A DNA stretch of 55,000 nt from an uncultured Alphaproteobacteria bacterium (lineage in GTDB: Bacteria > Pseudomonadota > Alphaproteobacteria > HIMB59 > GCA-002718135). Below are positions 37,029 through 45,998 of the stretch, piece by piece (the stretch's first letter is position 1; the number at the start of each line of letters is the position of its first letter). Below the pieces are notes generated by a model, which was not told where the DNA came from, ran no database searches, and worked only from the letters and a program-made list of their open reading frames with translations. The stretch lies in assembly GCA_902628645.1 (NCBI GenBank), contig CACONS010000005.1, positions 1 through 55,000 of the forward strand, written 5' to 3'. Made by a program: the position numbers and the translations under genes.

Positions 37029-37528
37029 TTTATTTTTTTAAAAAAATTTTTAGCTTGTTTAATATTCATCCCACTCTTATCTTTAGGCGATGTAATGATC
37101 TTTTTATAACCTAAATTTGAAAAAATTTCATTTTTTATTTTTATTATTTTTTCGTATTTAGAATTATATTTACCATCACAAAAGTAATTAAAATTTGTTG
37201 GTTCTAAAGATAAAAATCCATGAGCCAAATTTTTTGAAATTTTTACTATTCCCGAGTCTGAATTTACAAAAAATATTTTTAACTCGCCAAAAGATTTACT
37301 ATTTTTATTCATATCTATTAAAAATTGTATTATTGAACCTTTACTTACCCATATATATTTTGTCTGCTCAAAAGGAGGAATTTGAATGTGCATACCTCTA
37401 AAAACATTTGTTTTAGAAAATGATTCTTTGAAGGATATATTATCATTTTCAAAATTTAATTTGAGAAAACCCCTATTGTCATTAAAGATTTTTGAATTAA
37501 ATTTTTTTCTTTTTTTAATTTTTAACAT
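37010..37528 (-). CDS. RmlC-like sugar 3,5-epimerase (cupin)
   Basis: A 172-residue cupin of the dTDP-4-dehydrorhamnose 3,5-epimerase family. Visible motifs are NDNRGFLKL, FRGMHIQIPPFEQTKY (the catalytic His in RGMH) and IDMNKNSKSFGELKIF, with AHGFLSL later. The length matches RmlC (~180). No rmlA, rmlB or rmlD set is present, so the substrate may not be dTDP-4-keto-rhamnose. Related enzymes epimerise other 4-keto nucleotide sugars, and gmd next door makes one. Overlaps the flanking genes by 19 and 14 bp. Family good; substrate uncertain. Confidence 0.75.
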   Translation of the reverse strand: MLKIKKRKKFNSKIFNDNRGFLKLNFENDNISFKESFSKTNVFRGMHIQIPPFEQTKYIWVSKGSIIQFLIDMNKNSKSFGELKIFFVNSDSGIVKISKNLAHGFLSLEPTNFNYFCDGKYNSKYEKIIKIKNEIFSNLGYKKIITSPKDKSGMNIKQAKNFFKKINWTINK

Positions 37529-38495
37529 TTTTTAATGTTTTTTCATACCACAAGATATTTTCTTTTAATCCTTCAGAAAAAGATTTCATTTTAAATTTTC
37601 CAAATTCATTTTCATATCTTTTTATACTCACACCAACTTTAGATGGCGCTCCTTTTAATTTATTGTTCTTTTGGATTTTAGGTTTTATTAAAACTGAATT
37701 TGTATATTTAGAAATTAATTTTGCTATTTCAAATATTGAAGTCATTTCTTTACCACCAATATTATAAACGGACTCTTTGCAATTAATAGTGATATTCATT
37801 ATCATTTTTATTGCATCATCAATATATATATAGTGTCTAATGTCTTTACCAGCATCAAGCATTTTAATTTTCTTTTTTTGAAGTGCAGAAATTATAAATT
37901 CATTAATAACCCTGTTATCATCAATTTTTGTACCTGGACCGTACAATAATGAGAGTCTTAAAGAAACAGCATTTATACCAACTTCTCTAAGTGTATTTAT
38001 TACAACTTCTCCAGTTCTTTTACTCTCAATGTAGCTTGAACGTGGATGAGAGGGAGTCGTATTTCCTATGTCATTTTCATTTGGATAAGTTTTATTACAA
38101 CCTGAGTATAATTCACTTGAACTCATATAAAAAATTTTCCCATTTTTCCTTAATTTTTTTGATAAATTATAAAGTACAGAAGTATTTAAAAATATATTGT
38201 CAATTTTATTTTGTAAAAATTTTTTTGGCTGTCCATAACCAGCGCAATGAAAGATGTAATCAAATTTTGGTAAAAAATTAGTATTTATTTTTACTAAATT
38301 TAAATTAAATGATTTTATTTTTTTATTAGAAAACCTTTTTTTATTTCTAGTAATTGCATATATTTCTATCGAAATCTCATTTTTAAAAATTAGTTCATTA
38401 AAAAAATTAATTAGACCACTTCCTACTAACCCAGAGGCACCAGTTATAAGTATTCTTTTTTTATTATACTTTTTAAATAAAATTTTTTTATCCAC
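37515..38495 (-). CDS. NAD-dependent epimerase/dehydratase (extended SDR)
   Basis: A 326-residue nucleotide-sugar SDR. The cofactor loop is ILITGASGLVGSGL; the active-site region has FYMSSSELYSG and SSYIESKRTGE (YxxxK); the substrate side has LLYGPGTKID and DIRHYIYIDDAI. It lies between the transketolase pair and the RmlC-like epimerase, with overlaps of 8 and 14 bp. By position it may reduce or epimerise the keto-sugar made by gmd or by the transketolase. Reaction not determinable from sequence. Confidence 0.78.
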   Translation of the reverse strand: MDKKILFKKYNKKRILITGASGLVGSGLINFFNELIFKNEISIEIYAITRNKKRFSNKKIKSFNLNLVKINTNFLPKFDYIFHCAGYGQPKKFLQNKIDNIFLNTSVLYNLSKKLRKNGKIFYMSSSELYSGCNKTYPNENDIGNTTPSHPRSSYIESKRTGEVVINTLREVGINAVSLRLSLLYGPGTKIDDNRVINEFIISALQKKKIKMLDAGKDIRHYIYIDDAIKMIMNITINCKESVYNIGGKEMTSIFEIAKLISKYTNSVLIKPKIQKNNKLKGAPSKVGVSIKRYENEFGKFKMKSFSEGLKENILWYEKTLKNVKN

Positions 38496-39372
38496 TCTTC
38501 TCGAGAAAATTTATTATTCTATTTTTTATAACATTTTTATCTATTTTTAAGTATTTTTTTAATTGTTCTTTCCTACCATACTTATGAATAAAAGTAAAAG
38601 GAACAGTAATTGATTCAATATTTATATCTTTTCCATCACAAGATTTTAAAATTTCATTTTCTATTATACCTGAATAAAACGAACCTATTAAAATTACATT
38701 TTTAAAAAAATATTTTTTAAACGCAATCCTATCAAATGGTTTTAGAGTAGTGTAGTATAAAATAGTTACAGGTAAATTAATTGTTGCTTTAATTGTATCT
38801 TCTAACATATCACCAACAACTAAAATTAATAATTTACCATCATTTTTTATTAAATTTGCTTTTCCAAATTTAACTTTTACACTTTGTAAGTTAGGAGTTT
38901 CCGTCAATCTGATGTAAGTTGGGCTATTATTTAAGTATGTTTGTTTAAATAATTTTTTGAATTCATCTGAATGTCCAGGAAGAATACATTGAAAATTTGG
39001 AATTGAACTAATTAAATTTACATCATTTGGACAATGATGTGTAGATCCTAGGCCTGAATAATCAAAAGCTCCACCTACTGAAATAAAATTTCCTTTTAAA
39101 TTTTGATATCCAAAATCAATTTTTAATTGTTCGTATGCTCTTTCTATCAAAAAAGGTGCAATTGTATGAACAATTGGAATATAACCTCCCATAGAAATAC
39201 CAGCCGCAATACTAATCATTGACTGTTCCATAAGACCAATATTCGTAATATTTTTTGGAAATTTTTTAAAAATATTTCTAAACGAAAAAACGCCAATATC
39301 ACCTAATAAAATATATAATTGTTTTTGTCTTATTATTTCTTTTTCAATTATTTTTGGAAACAATGCTCTCAT
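38488..39372 (-). CDS. Transketolase, C-terminal (pyrimidine-binding) subunit
   Basis: A 294-residue protein equal to the Pyr and C-terminal domains of transketolase. Visible parts are IGLMEQSMISIAAGISMGGY (the catalytic Glu that activates thiamine diphosphate is in LMEQS), YDQLKIDFGYQNL-like helix (here ERAYEQLKIDFGYQNL), and the THHCPNDVNLISSIPN segment. It works with the product of the upstream gene (4-bp overlap) as a heteromeric enzyme moving two-carbon ketol units. A split transketolase inside a sugar-nucleotide operon suggests a role in making an unusual sugar rather than in the pentose phosphate pathway. Confidence 0.85.
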   Translation of the reverse strand: MRALFPKIIEKEIIRQKQLYILLGDIGVFSFRNIFKKFPKNITNIGLMEQSMISIAAGISMGGYIPIVHTIAPFLIERAYEQLKIDFGYQNLKGNFISVGGAFDYSGLGSTHHCPNDVNLISSIPNFQCILPGHSDEFKKLFKQTYLNNSPTYIRLTETPNLQSVKVKFGKANLIKNDGKLLILVVGDMLEDTIKATINLPVTILYYTTLKPFDRIAFKKYFFKNVILIGSFYSGIIENEILKSCDGKDINIESITVPFTFIHKYGRKEQLKKYLKIDKNVIKNRIINFLEKSG

Positions 39373-40193
39373 GATAGTTCGTTTAGAAAATTATTTAAAA
39401 CTTCCTTGTTTGGCACTTTATGGTGCCATTCGGGATTATTCTCCATTAATTTAATACCTTTTCCTTTAATAGTATTTGCTATTATAATTTTAGGAACTGT
39501 AGAATTTTTCTTTTTAAAAGCTGAATAAATTTTTTCTAAATTATGACCATCAATTTCTATTATTTCATTTTGAAAGTTTTGTAATAATTTTTTTAAATTT
39601 TTCATGGGTATAGCTCTTTCACCTGATAAATTAAAATCAATAATTATAGTTAAATTTTTTATTTTTCTTGAATTAACAAATAATAGAGTTTCCCATATTG
39701 TACCTTCATTTGCTTCGCCATCACCAATTAAACAAAAAACATTCGGAGGTTTCTTATATTTATATTTTAAACTCATAGCAAGTCCAGCAGATATTGGTAA
39801 TCCATGTCCTAATGAACCTGTACTAACTTCAAAATATTTATTTTTTGTCTTATCTGGATGCCCTCCAAGTTTAGAATTAAATCTACAAAATGAATATAAC
39901 TCTTCATCGTTCAATATTTTTAGATTATTTAAAATTCCGTATAAAGCTAGGCTCCCATGACCTTTACTTAATATGAATCTATCTCTTTTTTTTTCAGATA
40001 CACTTTTAAAATTTTTTAAAATTTCAAAATTATATATTACATATAATATTTCAAGTATTGAAAAAGCACTTGGTATGTGGCCTTCATTTGCTTTAAAGCT
40101 TGATTTTAAAATTTTTTTTCTAATATTAGATAATTCTTTTATTGCATTGGTAATTTTTTTTTTACTTAATTTAGTCATTTTGTCTTTTTTCAA
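39369..40193 (-). CDS. Transketolase, N-terminal (TPP-binding) subunit
   Basis: A 274-residue protein equal to the PP domain of transketolase. Motifs are GHIPSAFSILEIL, DRFILSKGHGSLALY, GGHPD, TGSLGHGLPISAGLAM and the thiamine diphosphate motif GDGEANEGTIWE...IIIDFN. It is followed by the pyrimidine subunit with a 4-bp overlap and preceded by the CgeB-like GT gene with a 23-bp overlap. ATG 40193 or the ATG at codon 6 (MTKLSKKK) are both possible starts. Role inferred with its partner. Confidence 0.85.
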   Translation of the reverse strand: MKKDKMTKLSKKKITNAIKELSNIRKKILKSSFKANEGHIPSAFSILEILYVIYNFEILKNFKSVSEKKRDRFILSKGHGSLALYGILNNLKILNDEELYSFCRFNSKLGGHPDKTKNKYFEVSTGSLGHGLPISAGLAMSLKYKYKKPPNVFCLIGDGEANEGTIWETLLFVNSRKIKNLTIIIDFNLSGERAIPMKNLKKLLQNFQNEIIEIDGHNLEKIYSAFKKKNSTVPKIIIANTIKGKGIKLMENNPEWHHKVPNKEVLNNFLNELS

Positions 40194-41463
40194 AAATAAT
40201 CAAAATAATAAAAATTATAAAAAATATGTTTAAACTAATTAAATCGCTTAATATTATCTTAATATTAAAAAATATTTCTTTGAATTTAAAGTCTTTAATA
40301 TTTTTAATCAATCTCTTAATGAAAAAAATTATTCTAGTAAATTTATATGTTTTTGAGTAGCCGAAATCATTTCTTAAGTATCTACCTCTATTAAGAAAAT
40401 TAACTGCTTCTTTAGAGCATAAGTCTAATATATTTAATGATATTCTATTTTCATCATAAAGGTTCTTTAGGGCAAAATCTCTAGAATTAGTAGCTCTTTG
40501 TTCTCTTATTTCAGAATTTTCTAAATAATATTTAATTTTATATACGAGTTCCTCTTCATTGCTAAAATATTCAATGGTGTTCTTGTCAAACATTAATTCA
40601 ATCTCTGGAACCCACTCTGTTATGCATAAGGTTTTACATAAAGCAGCTTCTATGTTTCTTAAAGTAGGACATGTTCTCCAATTATAGTTTTTGTCTAATA
40701 TAGTATAAATTTTATGATTATTTGGTTTATTAAAATTTAATGTAATTTTTGACCTCATTAAAATATCATAATAATTTTCTATTGATAAAGCTCCATTTTC
40801 ACTACCATACCCGAACTTAGTTATTTTAAGTCCTTTTTTTTCAAGTCTATTAATCCAATTAAGTCTATTAGCCTTTGCCGCACCTACAAAACTAATATCA
40901 ATATCTTTATAAGTATTATTAATTTTTTTTAGATTTATCTGTGGTAATGGCCAGACTAGAGTCGAAGGTATGCCAACTGAGTCAAATTCATATCTTGTTA
41001 TAGGTGATGTGCACAGCACACCATCAAATTTAGAATAATTTTCTAAATAAAATTTATTATCTGAACTATTATCATACGCTAATCCAAATAATTTAATTCC
41101 TAAAGACTTGATTTTTTCAAAAGTTTTTAAATCAAAACAAAAACCTCCTAGTGGTAAATCAATAAGCACAATATCAGTTTTAAAATTTGTACATAATGAA
41201 ATTATTTTTTTTTGAAAAGAAATATGATCTAATTTTTTGTAAATGTCAGCATGGCTAATGAAGTTAACAAATTTTGAAATTGAATATAATCCTTTCAATT
41301 GTGTTCTTATAAAAGATTTAGAAAATTTTCCAAAAACAATTATTCTATTAAATTCTTTTTTACCAATATTATTATTTTTAGAATTATATTTGTACTTTAA
41401 CCATCTTAAATTACTATTTAAATATTTAGATTTAGGATTATTTTCAAATTTTAAATTCATCAT
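40171..41463 (-). CDS. CgeB-like glycosyltransferase with C-terminal membrane helix
   Basis: A 430-residue GT-B protein resembling the CgeB/GT1_2 group. The donor-binding half shows DISFVGAAKANRLNWI, the GYGSENGALS region, and the block CPTLRNIEAALCKTLCITEWVPEI, which corresponds to the acidic helix of these enzymes, then EELVYKIKYYLEN and REQRATNSRDFALK. A C-terminal hydrophobic stretch (~405-422, NIFFIIFIILIIF) looks like a tail anchor. First gene of the leftward operon; divergent from the sugar O-methyltransferase gene, with a perfect 8-bp inverted repeat between them. Substrates unknown. Confidence 0.72.
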   Translation of the reverse strand: MMNLKFENNPKSKYLNSNLRWLKYKYNSKNNNIGKKEFNRIIVFGKFSKSFIRTQLKGLYSISKFVNFISHADIYKKLDHISFQKKIISLCTNFKTDIVLIDLPLGGFCFDLKTFEKIKSLGIKLFGLAYDNSSDNKFYLENYSKFDGVLCTSPITRYEFDSVGIPSTLVWPLPQINLKKINNTYKDIDISFVGAAKANRLNWINRLEKKGLKITKFGYGSENGALSIENYYDILMRSKITLNFNKPNNHKIYTILDKNYNWRTCPTLRNIEAALCKTLCITEWVPEIELMFDKNTIEYFSNEEELVYKIKYYLENSEIREQRATNSRDFALKNLYDENRISLNILDLCSKEAVNFLNRGRYLRNDFGYSKTYKFTRIIFFIKRLIKNIKDFKFKEIFFNIKIILSDLISLNIFFIIFIILIIFEKRQND

Positions 41464-41484
41464 GGTTTATAAAAAATAAAACTT

Positions 41485-41506
41485 TATCAGAAGTAGAATT
41501 CTGATA
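41485..41506. repeat. Perfect 8-bp inverted repeat in a divergent intergenic region
   Basis: TATCAGAA and its exact reverse complement TTCTGATA are separated by 6 bp (GTAGAA) in the 61-bp gap between the leftward CgeB-like operon and the rightward sugar O-methyltransferase operon. It could be a regulator-binding site controlling both operons or an RNA hairpin in either leader. No T-run follows closely, so a terminator is less likely. Confidence 0.5.
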
Positions 41507-41524
41507 TATCATTTTATCATATAT

Positions 41525-42514
41525 ATGAAATATTTATTACTAATAAAAAATTTTTTCATATTATCATTCAGAATATTATTTACACCATATTTTCCAGGAT
41601 CAATAAATAAAATAAAAATAATTCATAAATATTTATTTTTAACCTTTAGAAATTGTTTTTACAAAAAAGAACAAGGTGGAATTTCACTAAAAAATATTAA
41701 TGATATTAATAATACATTAGTTAATAAAAACGCTATATCAACTTCGACTTGGAACTTCTTTAACTTTTTAATTATATACCAATTAAAATTTATAAATGTT
41801 AAAGATTATTTGAGAACACCAATAGCATTACATACATATAATTCATCATATGTAGATTATGGTTATAAATTAAATGATAAAAGTATATTCAATAATATTT
41901 TATTAAGTTTTTCAAAAAATATTCATAAGAGCTTTAATAATGTAGGGGATATAGACAATACTGTTAGGTCATTATCTCATTATGCTGGCTCCTTTACGAT
42001 AGGTTCAGTAAATATTGAACACTTACTCAATGACAACAACATTATCGAGTTTGGTGCAGGATCAGGTATTAACGCGCTTCTTAACTATCTTGCTTATAAT
42101 AAAAATATTTGTATTTATGATTTACCATCTATGACTGTTATGCAAAAAAAGATACACCAAACTTACTTCAAACATAATAAAGACGTATCAAATTTAGAAA
42201 GAATATTTTATGAAGATAGTCTATCAAAAGTAGAAGATTTTGCTAAAAAAAACAAGTATGGTTTTATTTCCTATTTTGCCTTTAGTGAAACCCCGATTGC
42301 TTTGAGAGAAAAATTTTTTAATATACTTCATAATGCATCATTTATTATTATTGCTTCCAATACTATTTTTGAAAATATTGATAATATTTCTTATTTTAAT
42401 AGTCTTCAAATAAAATTGAGTAAAATTTTTCATTATCAAATTATTGATTTTCCTGATAGATATAAAAATTGGAAACCAGATCATAAGTACCATATTTTCA
42501 CAAGGAAGATTTAA
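41525..42514 (+). CDS. Putative sugar O-methyltransferase
   Basis: A 329-residue protein matching the glycan-cluster family annotated as putative sugar O-methyltransferase (TIGR04371-like, from memory). The SAM-binding motif is NNIIEFGAGSGINALLNYL, followed by the acidic ICIYDLPSMTVMQKK, and the late YKNWKPDHKYHIF. The N-terminal ~120 residues are divergent and start with a hydrophobic segment (~5-22) that may be amphipathic or membrane-associated. First gene of the second rightward operon, 3 bp before the fusion kinase gene. Substrate unknown. Confidence 0.7.
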   Translation: MKYLLLIKNFFILSFRILFTPYFPGSINKIKIIHKYLFLTFRNCFYKKEQGGISLKNINDINNTLVNKNAISTSTWNFFNFLIIYQLKFINVKDYLRTPIALHTYNSSYVDYGYKLNDKSIFNNILLSFSKNIHKSFNNVGDIDNTVRSLSHYAGSFTIGSVNIEHLLNDNNIIEFGAGSGINALLNYLAYNKNICIYDLPSMTVMQKKIHQTYFKHNKDVSNLERIFYEDSLSKVEDFAKKNKYGFISYFAFSETPIALREKFFNILHNASFIIIASNTIFENIDNISYFNSLQIKLSKIFHYQIIDFPDRYKNWKPDHKYHIFTRKI

Positions 42515-42517
42515 TTA

Positions 42518-44038
42518 ATGGACAAGTACATAGATTTATCATTAAAAAAAAATATTACTAAAATAAGAAATATATCTAAAACTAATACAATTATTCATTG
42601 TCATGGTGTTTTCGATCTTCTTCATATTGGCCATATAAAGTATTTTGAAGAAGCCAAATCTTTAGGAGATATTCTTTTTGTTTCAATTACATCTGATAAA
42701 TTTGTAAATAAAGGTACCGGAAGACCTTTCTTTAATCAGAAATTAAGGTGTGAAGCTGTATCAGCTTTAAAATGTGTTGATTTCGTCACTATTAATAATC
42801 ATGAAAATTCATCAGATTTAATAAAATTAATGAAGCCAAATATTTATGTCAAGGGTCCTGATTATCAATTTATTAAAGATAAAGATGATAAAAATTTATT
42901 ACTTGAAAAAAAAGCCGCTAAATCTGTAAATGCATCAATTAGATACACCTCTGGTAAAATTCATAGCTCATCTAATTTACTTAATAAAAATATGAATATT
43001 TTTAATGAAGAGCAAATTAAATTTATTTCATCTTTAAAAAAAAGAACATCATTTCAAAAAATAAAACAATCTATTGATTCTCTAGTTAATAAAAAAATTA
43101 TGATCATAGGAGAAACTATCTTAGATAGATATATTTTTTGTGATGTAATAGGAAAGTCTGGAAAAGAACCAATGCTTGTTAATCATCAATTGGACGCAAA
43201 TATTTTTGTTGGTGGAATATTATCTGTATCAAACAACATATCAAACTTTTGTGATAAAATTCAAGCAGTTACATACTTAGGTAATGAAAAAAATAATAAG
43301 CTAAAATTTATAAAAAGTAAAATTGGGAAAAACGTAAAATTAAATTATGTAGAAAAAAGTAATAGTCCAACAATAATGAAAACTAGACTTGTTGATAAAT
43401 ATACAAATAACAAGCTTAGTGGATTATACAAAATTAATAATGATATGATTTCAAGTAAAGAGGAAAGTAAAATTATTAAAATGATTGATACTCACATAAA
43501 GAAAATAGATATTGTAATTATAGTTGATTATAGCCATGGCATGTTAAGTGACAAAATAATTAAACTTTTAATTTCAAAATCTAAATATTTAGCTGTTAAT
43601 TCCCAACTCAATGCTTTTAATACTAATTATTACGATATTTCAAGATACAGGAATATAGATTATTTATGCATACAGGAGGGAGAATTACGAAATTACTTCA
43701 AAGATAAAAAAAACTCCGTAAATTTTTTAATAAAAAAGTTATATAAGTCACAAAAGATTAAAAAAATAACTGTGACTATGGGTAAAAATGGTGTTCTTTC
43801 ATATGATGGAAAAAATATATATTTTTGTCCTGCATTTGCTAAAAATGTTATTGATAGAATTGGTGCAGGTGATACAATTTTAGCAGTAACTTCAATGTTG
43901 AATTCTTTAAACTTGGAGCAAGAAAGTGTTCTTTTCACTGGTAGTCTTGCTGCAAGAGAAACTGTTCAAACTCTTGGTACGGGAAATATATTAAATAAAA
44001 AAAATATTATTAGATCAATAGAATATTCATTAAAGTAG
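42518..44038 (+). CDS. Fused nucleotidyltransferase (N) - PfkB sugar kinase (C), HldE-like in reversed order
   Basis: A 506-residue bifunctional protein. Residues ~22-145 form a cytidylyltransferase-like domain with HCHGVFDLLHIGHIKYFEEA (HIGH at 36-39, given here as the 20-residue core), the ITSDKFVNKGTGRP loop and a KPNIYVKGPDY block as in the HldE adenylyltransferase domain. Residues ~190-500 are a PfkB/ribokinase-like kinase with IIGETILDRYIFCD, VGGILSVSNN and the catalytic GAGD (449-452). HldE has kinase first and nucleotidyltransferase second; here the order is swapped. It should phosphorylate a sugar and activate the sugar phosphate as NDP-sugar. The next gene starts directly at its stop. 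Confidence 0.83.
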   Translation: MDKYIDLSLKKNITKIRNISKTNTIIHCHGVFDLLHIGHIKYFEEAKSLGDILFVSITSDKFVNKGTGRPFFNQKLRCEAVSALKCVDFVTINNHENSSDLIKLMKPNIYVKGPDYQFIKDKDDKNLLLEKKAAKSVNASIRYTSGKIHSSSNLLNKNMNIFNEEQIKFISSLKKRTSFQKIKQSIDSLVNKKIMIIGETILDRYIFCDVIGKSGKEPMLVNHQLDANIFVGGILSVSNNISNFCDKIQAVTYLGNEKNNKLKFIKSKIGKNVKLNYVEKSNSPTIMKTRLVDKYTNNKLSGLYKINNDMISSKEESKIIKMIDTHIKKIDIVIIVDYSHGMLSDKIIKLLISKSKYLAVNSQLNAFNTNYYDISRYRNIDYLCIQEGELRNYFKDKKNSVNFLIKKLYKSQKIKKITVTMGKNGVLSYDGKNIYFCPAFAKNVIDRIGAGDTILAVTSMLNSLNLEQESVLFTGSLAARETVQTLGTGNILNKKNIIRSIEYSLK

Positions 44039-44980
44039 ATGAAAGTTATAGTAATAGGCGGATGTGGTTATGTTGGATCTCAACTTGTAATCGATTTATT
44101 AAATAAGGGTTATAAAGTAAAAGTAATAGATAGTTTTTGGTTCGGTAATTTCTTAAAAAAACATAAAAATTTAATAGTAATAAAAAAAGATATTAGAAAA
44201 TTAAAAATTACTGATTTTAAAGGTTATCAAACAGTTTTTCATTTAGCAAACGTAGCAAATGACCCTGCTGTTGAATTAAACCAAAGTATGTCTTTTGAAA
44301 TTAATGTTTTAGCTACAAAGCAAATTTTAGAATTATGTATTTCTGCTAAAATTAAAAAATTTATATTTTCAAGCTCAGGCAGTGTATATGGAATTAAAAA
44401 ACAAAAAAAAGTAACTGAAAATTTAAGTTTAATTCCTATTTCAATTTATAATAAAACAAAGATGATAGCTGAAAGAGTTATTTTGAGTTACAAAGAATAT
44501 ATAAATGTTATAATTATCAGACCTGCTACAGTCTGTGGTATAAGTTCTAGAATGAGATTAGATGTTTCGGTTAATTTACTTACAACGCAAGCTTTAAAAA
44601 ATTCAAAAATACAAGTTTTAGGTGGAAAACAAATTAGGCCTAACATTCATATAAAAGATCTTTCAAGTTTATTTATATTCTTATTTGAAAATCAAAAAAT
44701 TAAATTTGGTATTTTTAATGCTGGGTTTGAAAATATCTCAATTTTTAATTTGGCAAAAAAAATTCAGAAAAAAATAAAAACTAAAATTATAATTAAGAAA
44801 TCTAATGATAATAGATCATATAGATTGGATTCAAGTAAAATAATTAAACTTGGGTTTAAACCAAAATATGATGTCAATAAAGCAATTGATGAATTAATAG
44901 AATATAATAAATATGGAAAATTAAAAAACAACTTAAATTGTTATAATGTTAAATGGATGATTAAGAATAAAATTAAATAA
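44039..44980 (+). CDS. NAD-dependent epimerase/dehydratase (extended SDR)
   Basis: A 313-residue SDR. The cofactor loop is VIGGCGYVGSQLV, then VFHLANVANDPAVELN, FSSSGSVYG, and catalytic SIYNKTKMIAE (YxxxK). The C-terminal part includes RPNIHIKDLSSLF, matching the usual R-x-x-x-H-V-x-D segment of nucleotide-sugar epimerases. It begins at the base after the stop of the fusion kinase gene, so it probably acts on the NDP-sugar produced there. The ANVANDPA segment is seen in a subgroup of uncharacterised glycan-cluster SDRs. Reaction unknown. Confidence 0.78.
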   Translation: MKVIVIGGCGYVGSQLVIDLLNKGYKVKVIDSFWFGNFLKKHKNLIVIKKDIRKLKITDFKGYQTVFHLANVANDPAVELNQSMSFEINVLATKQILELCISAKIKKFIFSSSGSVYGIKKQKKVTENLSLIPISIYNKTKMIAERVILSYKEYINVIIIRPATVCGISSRMRLDVSVNLLTTQALKNSKIQVLGGKQIRPNIHIKDLSSLFIFLFENQKIKFGIFNAGFENISIFNLAKKIQKKIKTKIIIKKSNDNRSYRLDSSKIIKLGFKPKYDVNKAIDELIEYNKYGKLKNNLNCYNVKWMIKNKIK

Positions 44981-44993
44981 ATCTAATTATACA

Positions 44994-45998
44994 ATGAAAA
45001 TTATAAATGAAAAATATTTAATCTTAGGTTCTAATTCCTTTTCAGGTTCGAATTTTATTAATTATCTTTTAAATAAAAAAAAAATAGTAACCGGGATAAG
45101 TAGATCTAGTGAATATAGCCAAATTTTTTTAAAATATTATAAAAATAAAAATATTAAAAATTATAAATTCTTTAAATTGGATATTAATAAAGATCTTCAA
45201 AAAATTTTAAAAATTATTGAAGATCTAAAACCAACTCATATTATAAATTTTGCAGCTCAAGGAGATGTAAGAACAAGTTGGCAATATCCAGAACAATGGT
45301 ATAAAACAAATTTTACTTCATTAGTAAATTTTTCTAATAAATTAATAGGAAACAAATATCTAAAAAAATATTTATCAATTTCAACACCAGAGGTGTATGG
45401 ATCAACAAAAAATAAAATTTCCGAAACAAACTATTTTGATCCTAGTACTCCGTATGCTTTATCTAAGCTTTCAGCTGATTTGCATTTGAATTTATTAAAA
45501 AAAAAATATGATTTTCCTGTATTGTTTTGTAGATCTGCAAATGTTTATGGGCCTTATCAACTATTATATAGAATTATACCAAGAACAATATTGTATGCTA
45601 AATTAAATAAAAAAATAATTTTACATGGAAATGGAAATTCTAAAAGATCATTTATCCATATAGATGATGTTGTTAGAGGTTATGATTTAATTTTAAAAAA
45701 AGGTAGTTATGGTTCAGCATATCACATTTCACCTTCCGAACCTCTAATATCTATATATAATCTTGTCAAAAAAATTTGTAAAATAATACAGTACGACTTT
45801 AGTTCTTTAGTAGAGTTTTCTAATGAAAATTTCGGTCAAGATTTCTCTTATAACTTAAATTCAAATAAACTTAAAAGTTTAAGTAATTGGAGTTGCAAAA
45901 TGAAATTAGGGGATGGCATTATACAAACAGAAAAATGGATTAATGACCACTGGGAAAATATAAAAAAAGCACCATATAATTACAAACATAAAAAATGA
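44994..45998 (+). CDS. Nucleotide-sugar 4,6-dehydratase-like SDR (RfbB/Gmd-like)
   Basis: A 334-residue extended SDR. The cofactor loop is ILGSNSFSGSNF, a variant of GxxGxxG. The active-site region has NFAAQGDVRTSW, STPEVYGST and STPYALSKLSADLHL (YxxxK), then RSANVYGPYQLLYRIIPR and KRSFIHIDDVVRGY, all close to dTDP-glucose 4,6-dehydratase and Gmd. The STPEVYG contains a Thr-x-Glu instead of the Thr-Asp-Glu dehydratase triad, so full dehydratase activity is uncertain. It lies 13 bp after the previous SDR and overlaps the first DegT gene by 4 bp. Confidence 0.78.
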   Translation: MKIINEKYLILGSNSFSGSNFINYLLNKKKIVTGISRSSEYSQIFLKYYKNKNIKNYKFFKLDINKDLQKILKIIEDLKPTHIINFAAQGDVRTSWQYPEQWYKTNFTSLVNFSNKLIGNKYLKKYLSISTPEVYGSTKNKISETNYFDPSTPYALSKLSADLHLNLLKKKYDFPVLFCRSANVYGPYQLLYRIIPRTILYAKLNKKIILHGNGNSKRSFIHIDDVVRGYDLILKKGSYGSAYHISPSEPLISIYNLVKKICKIIQYDFSSLVEFSNENFGQDFSYNLNSNKLKSLSNWSCKMKLGDGIIQTEKWINDHWENIKKAPYNYKHKK

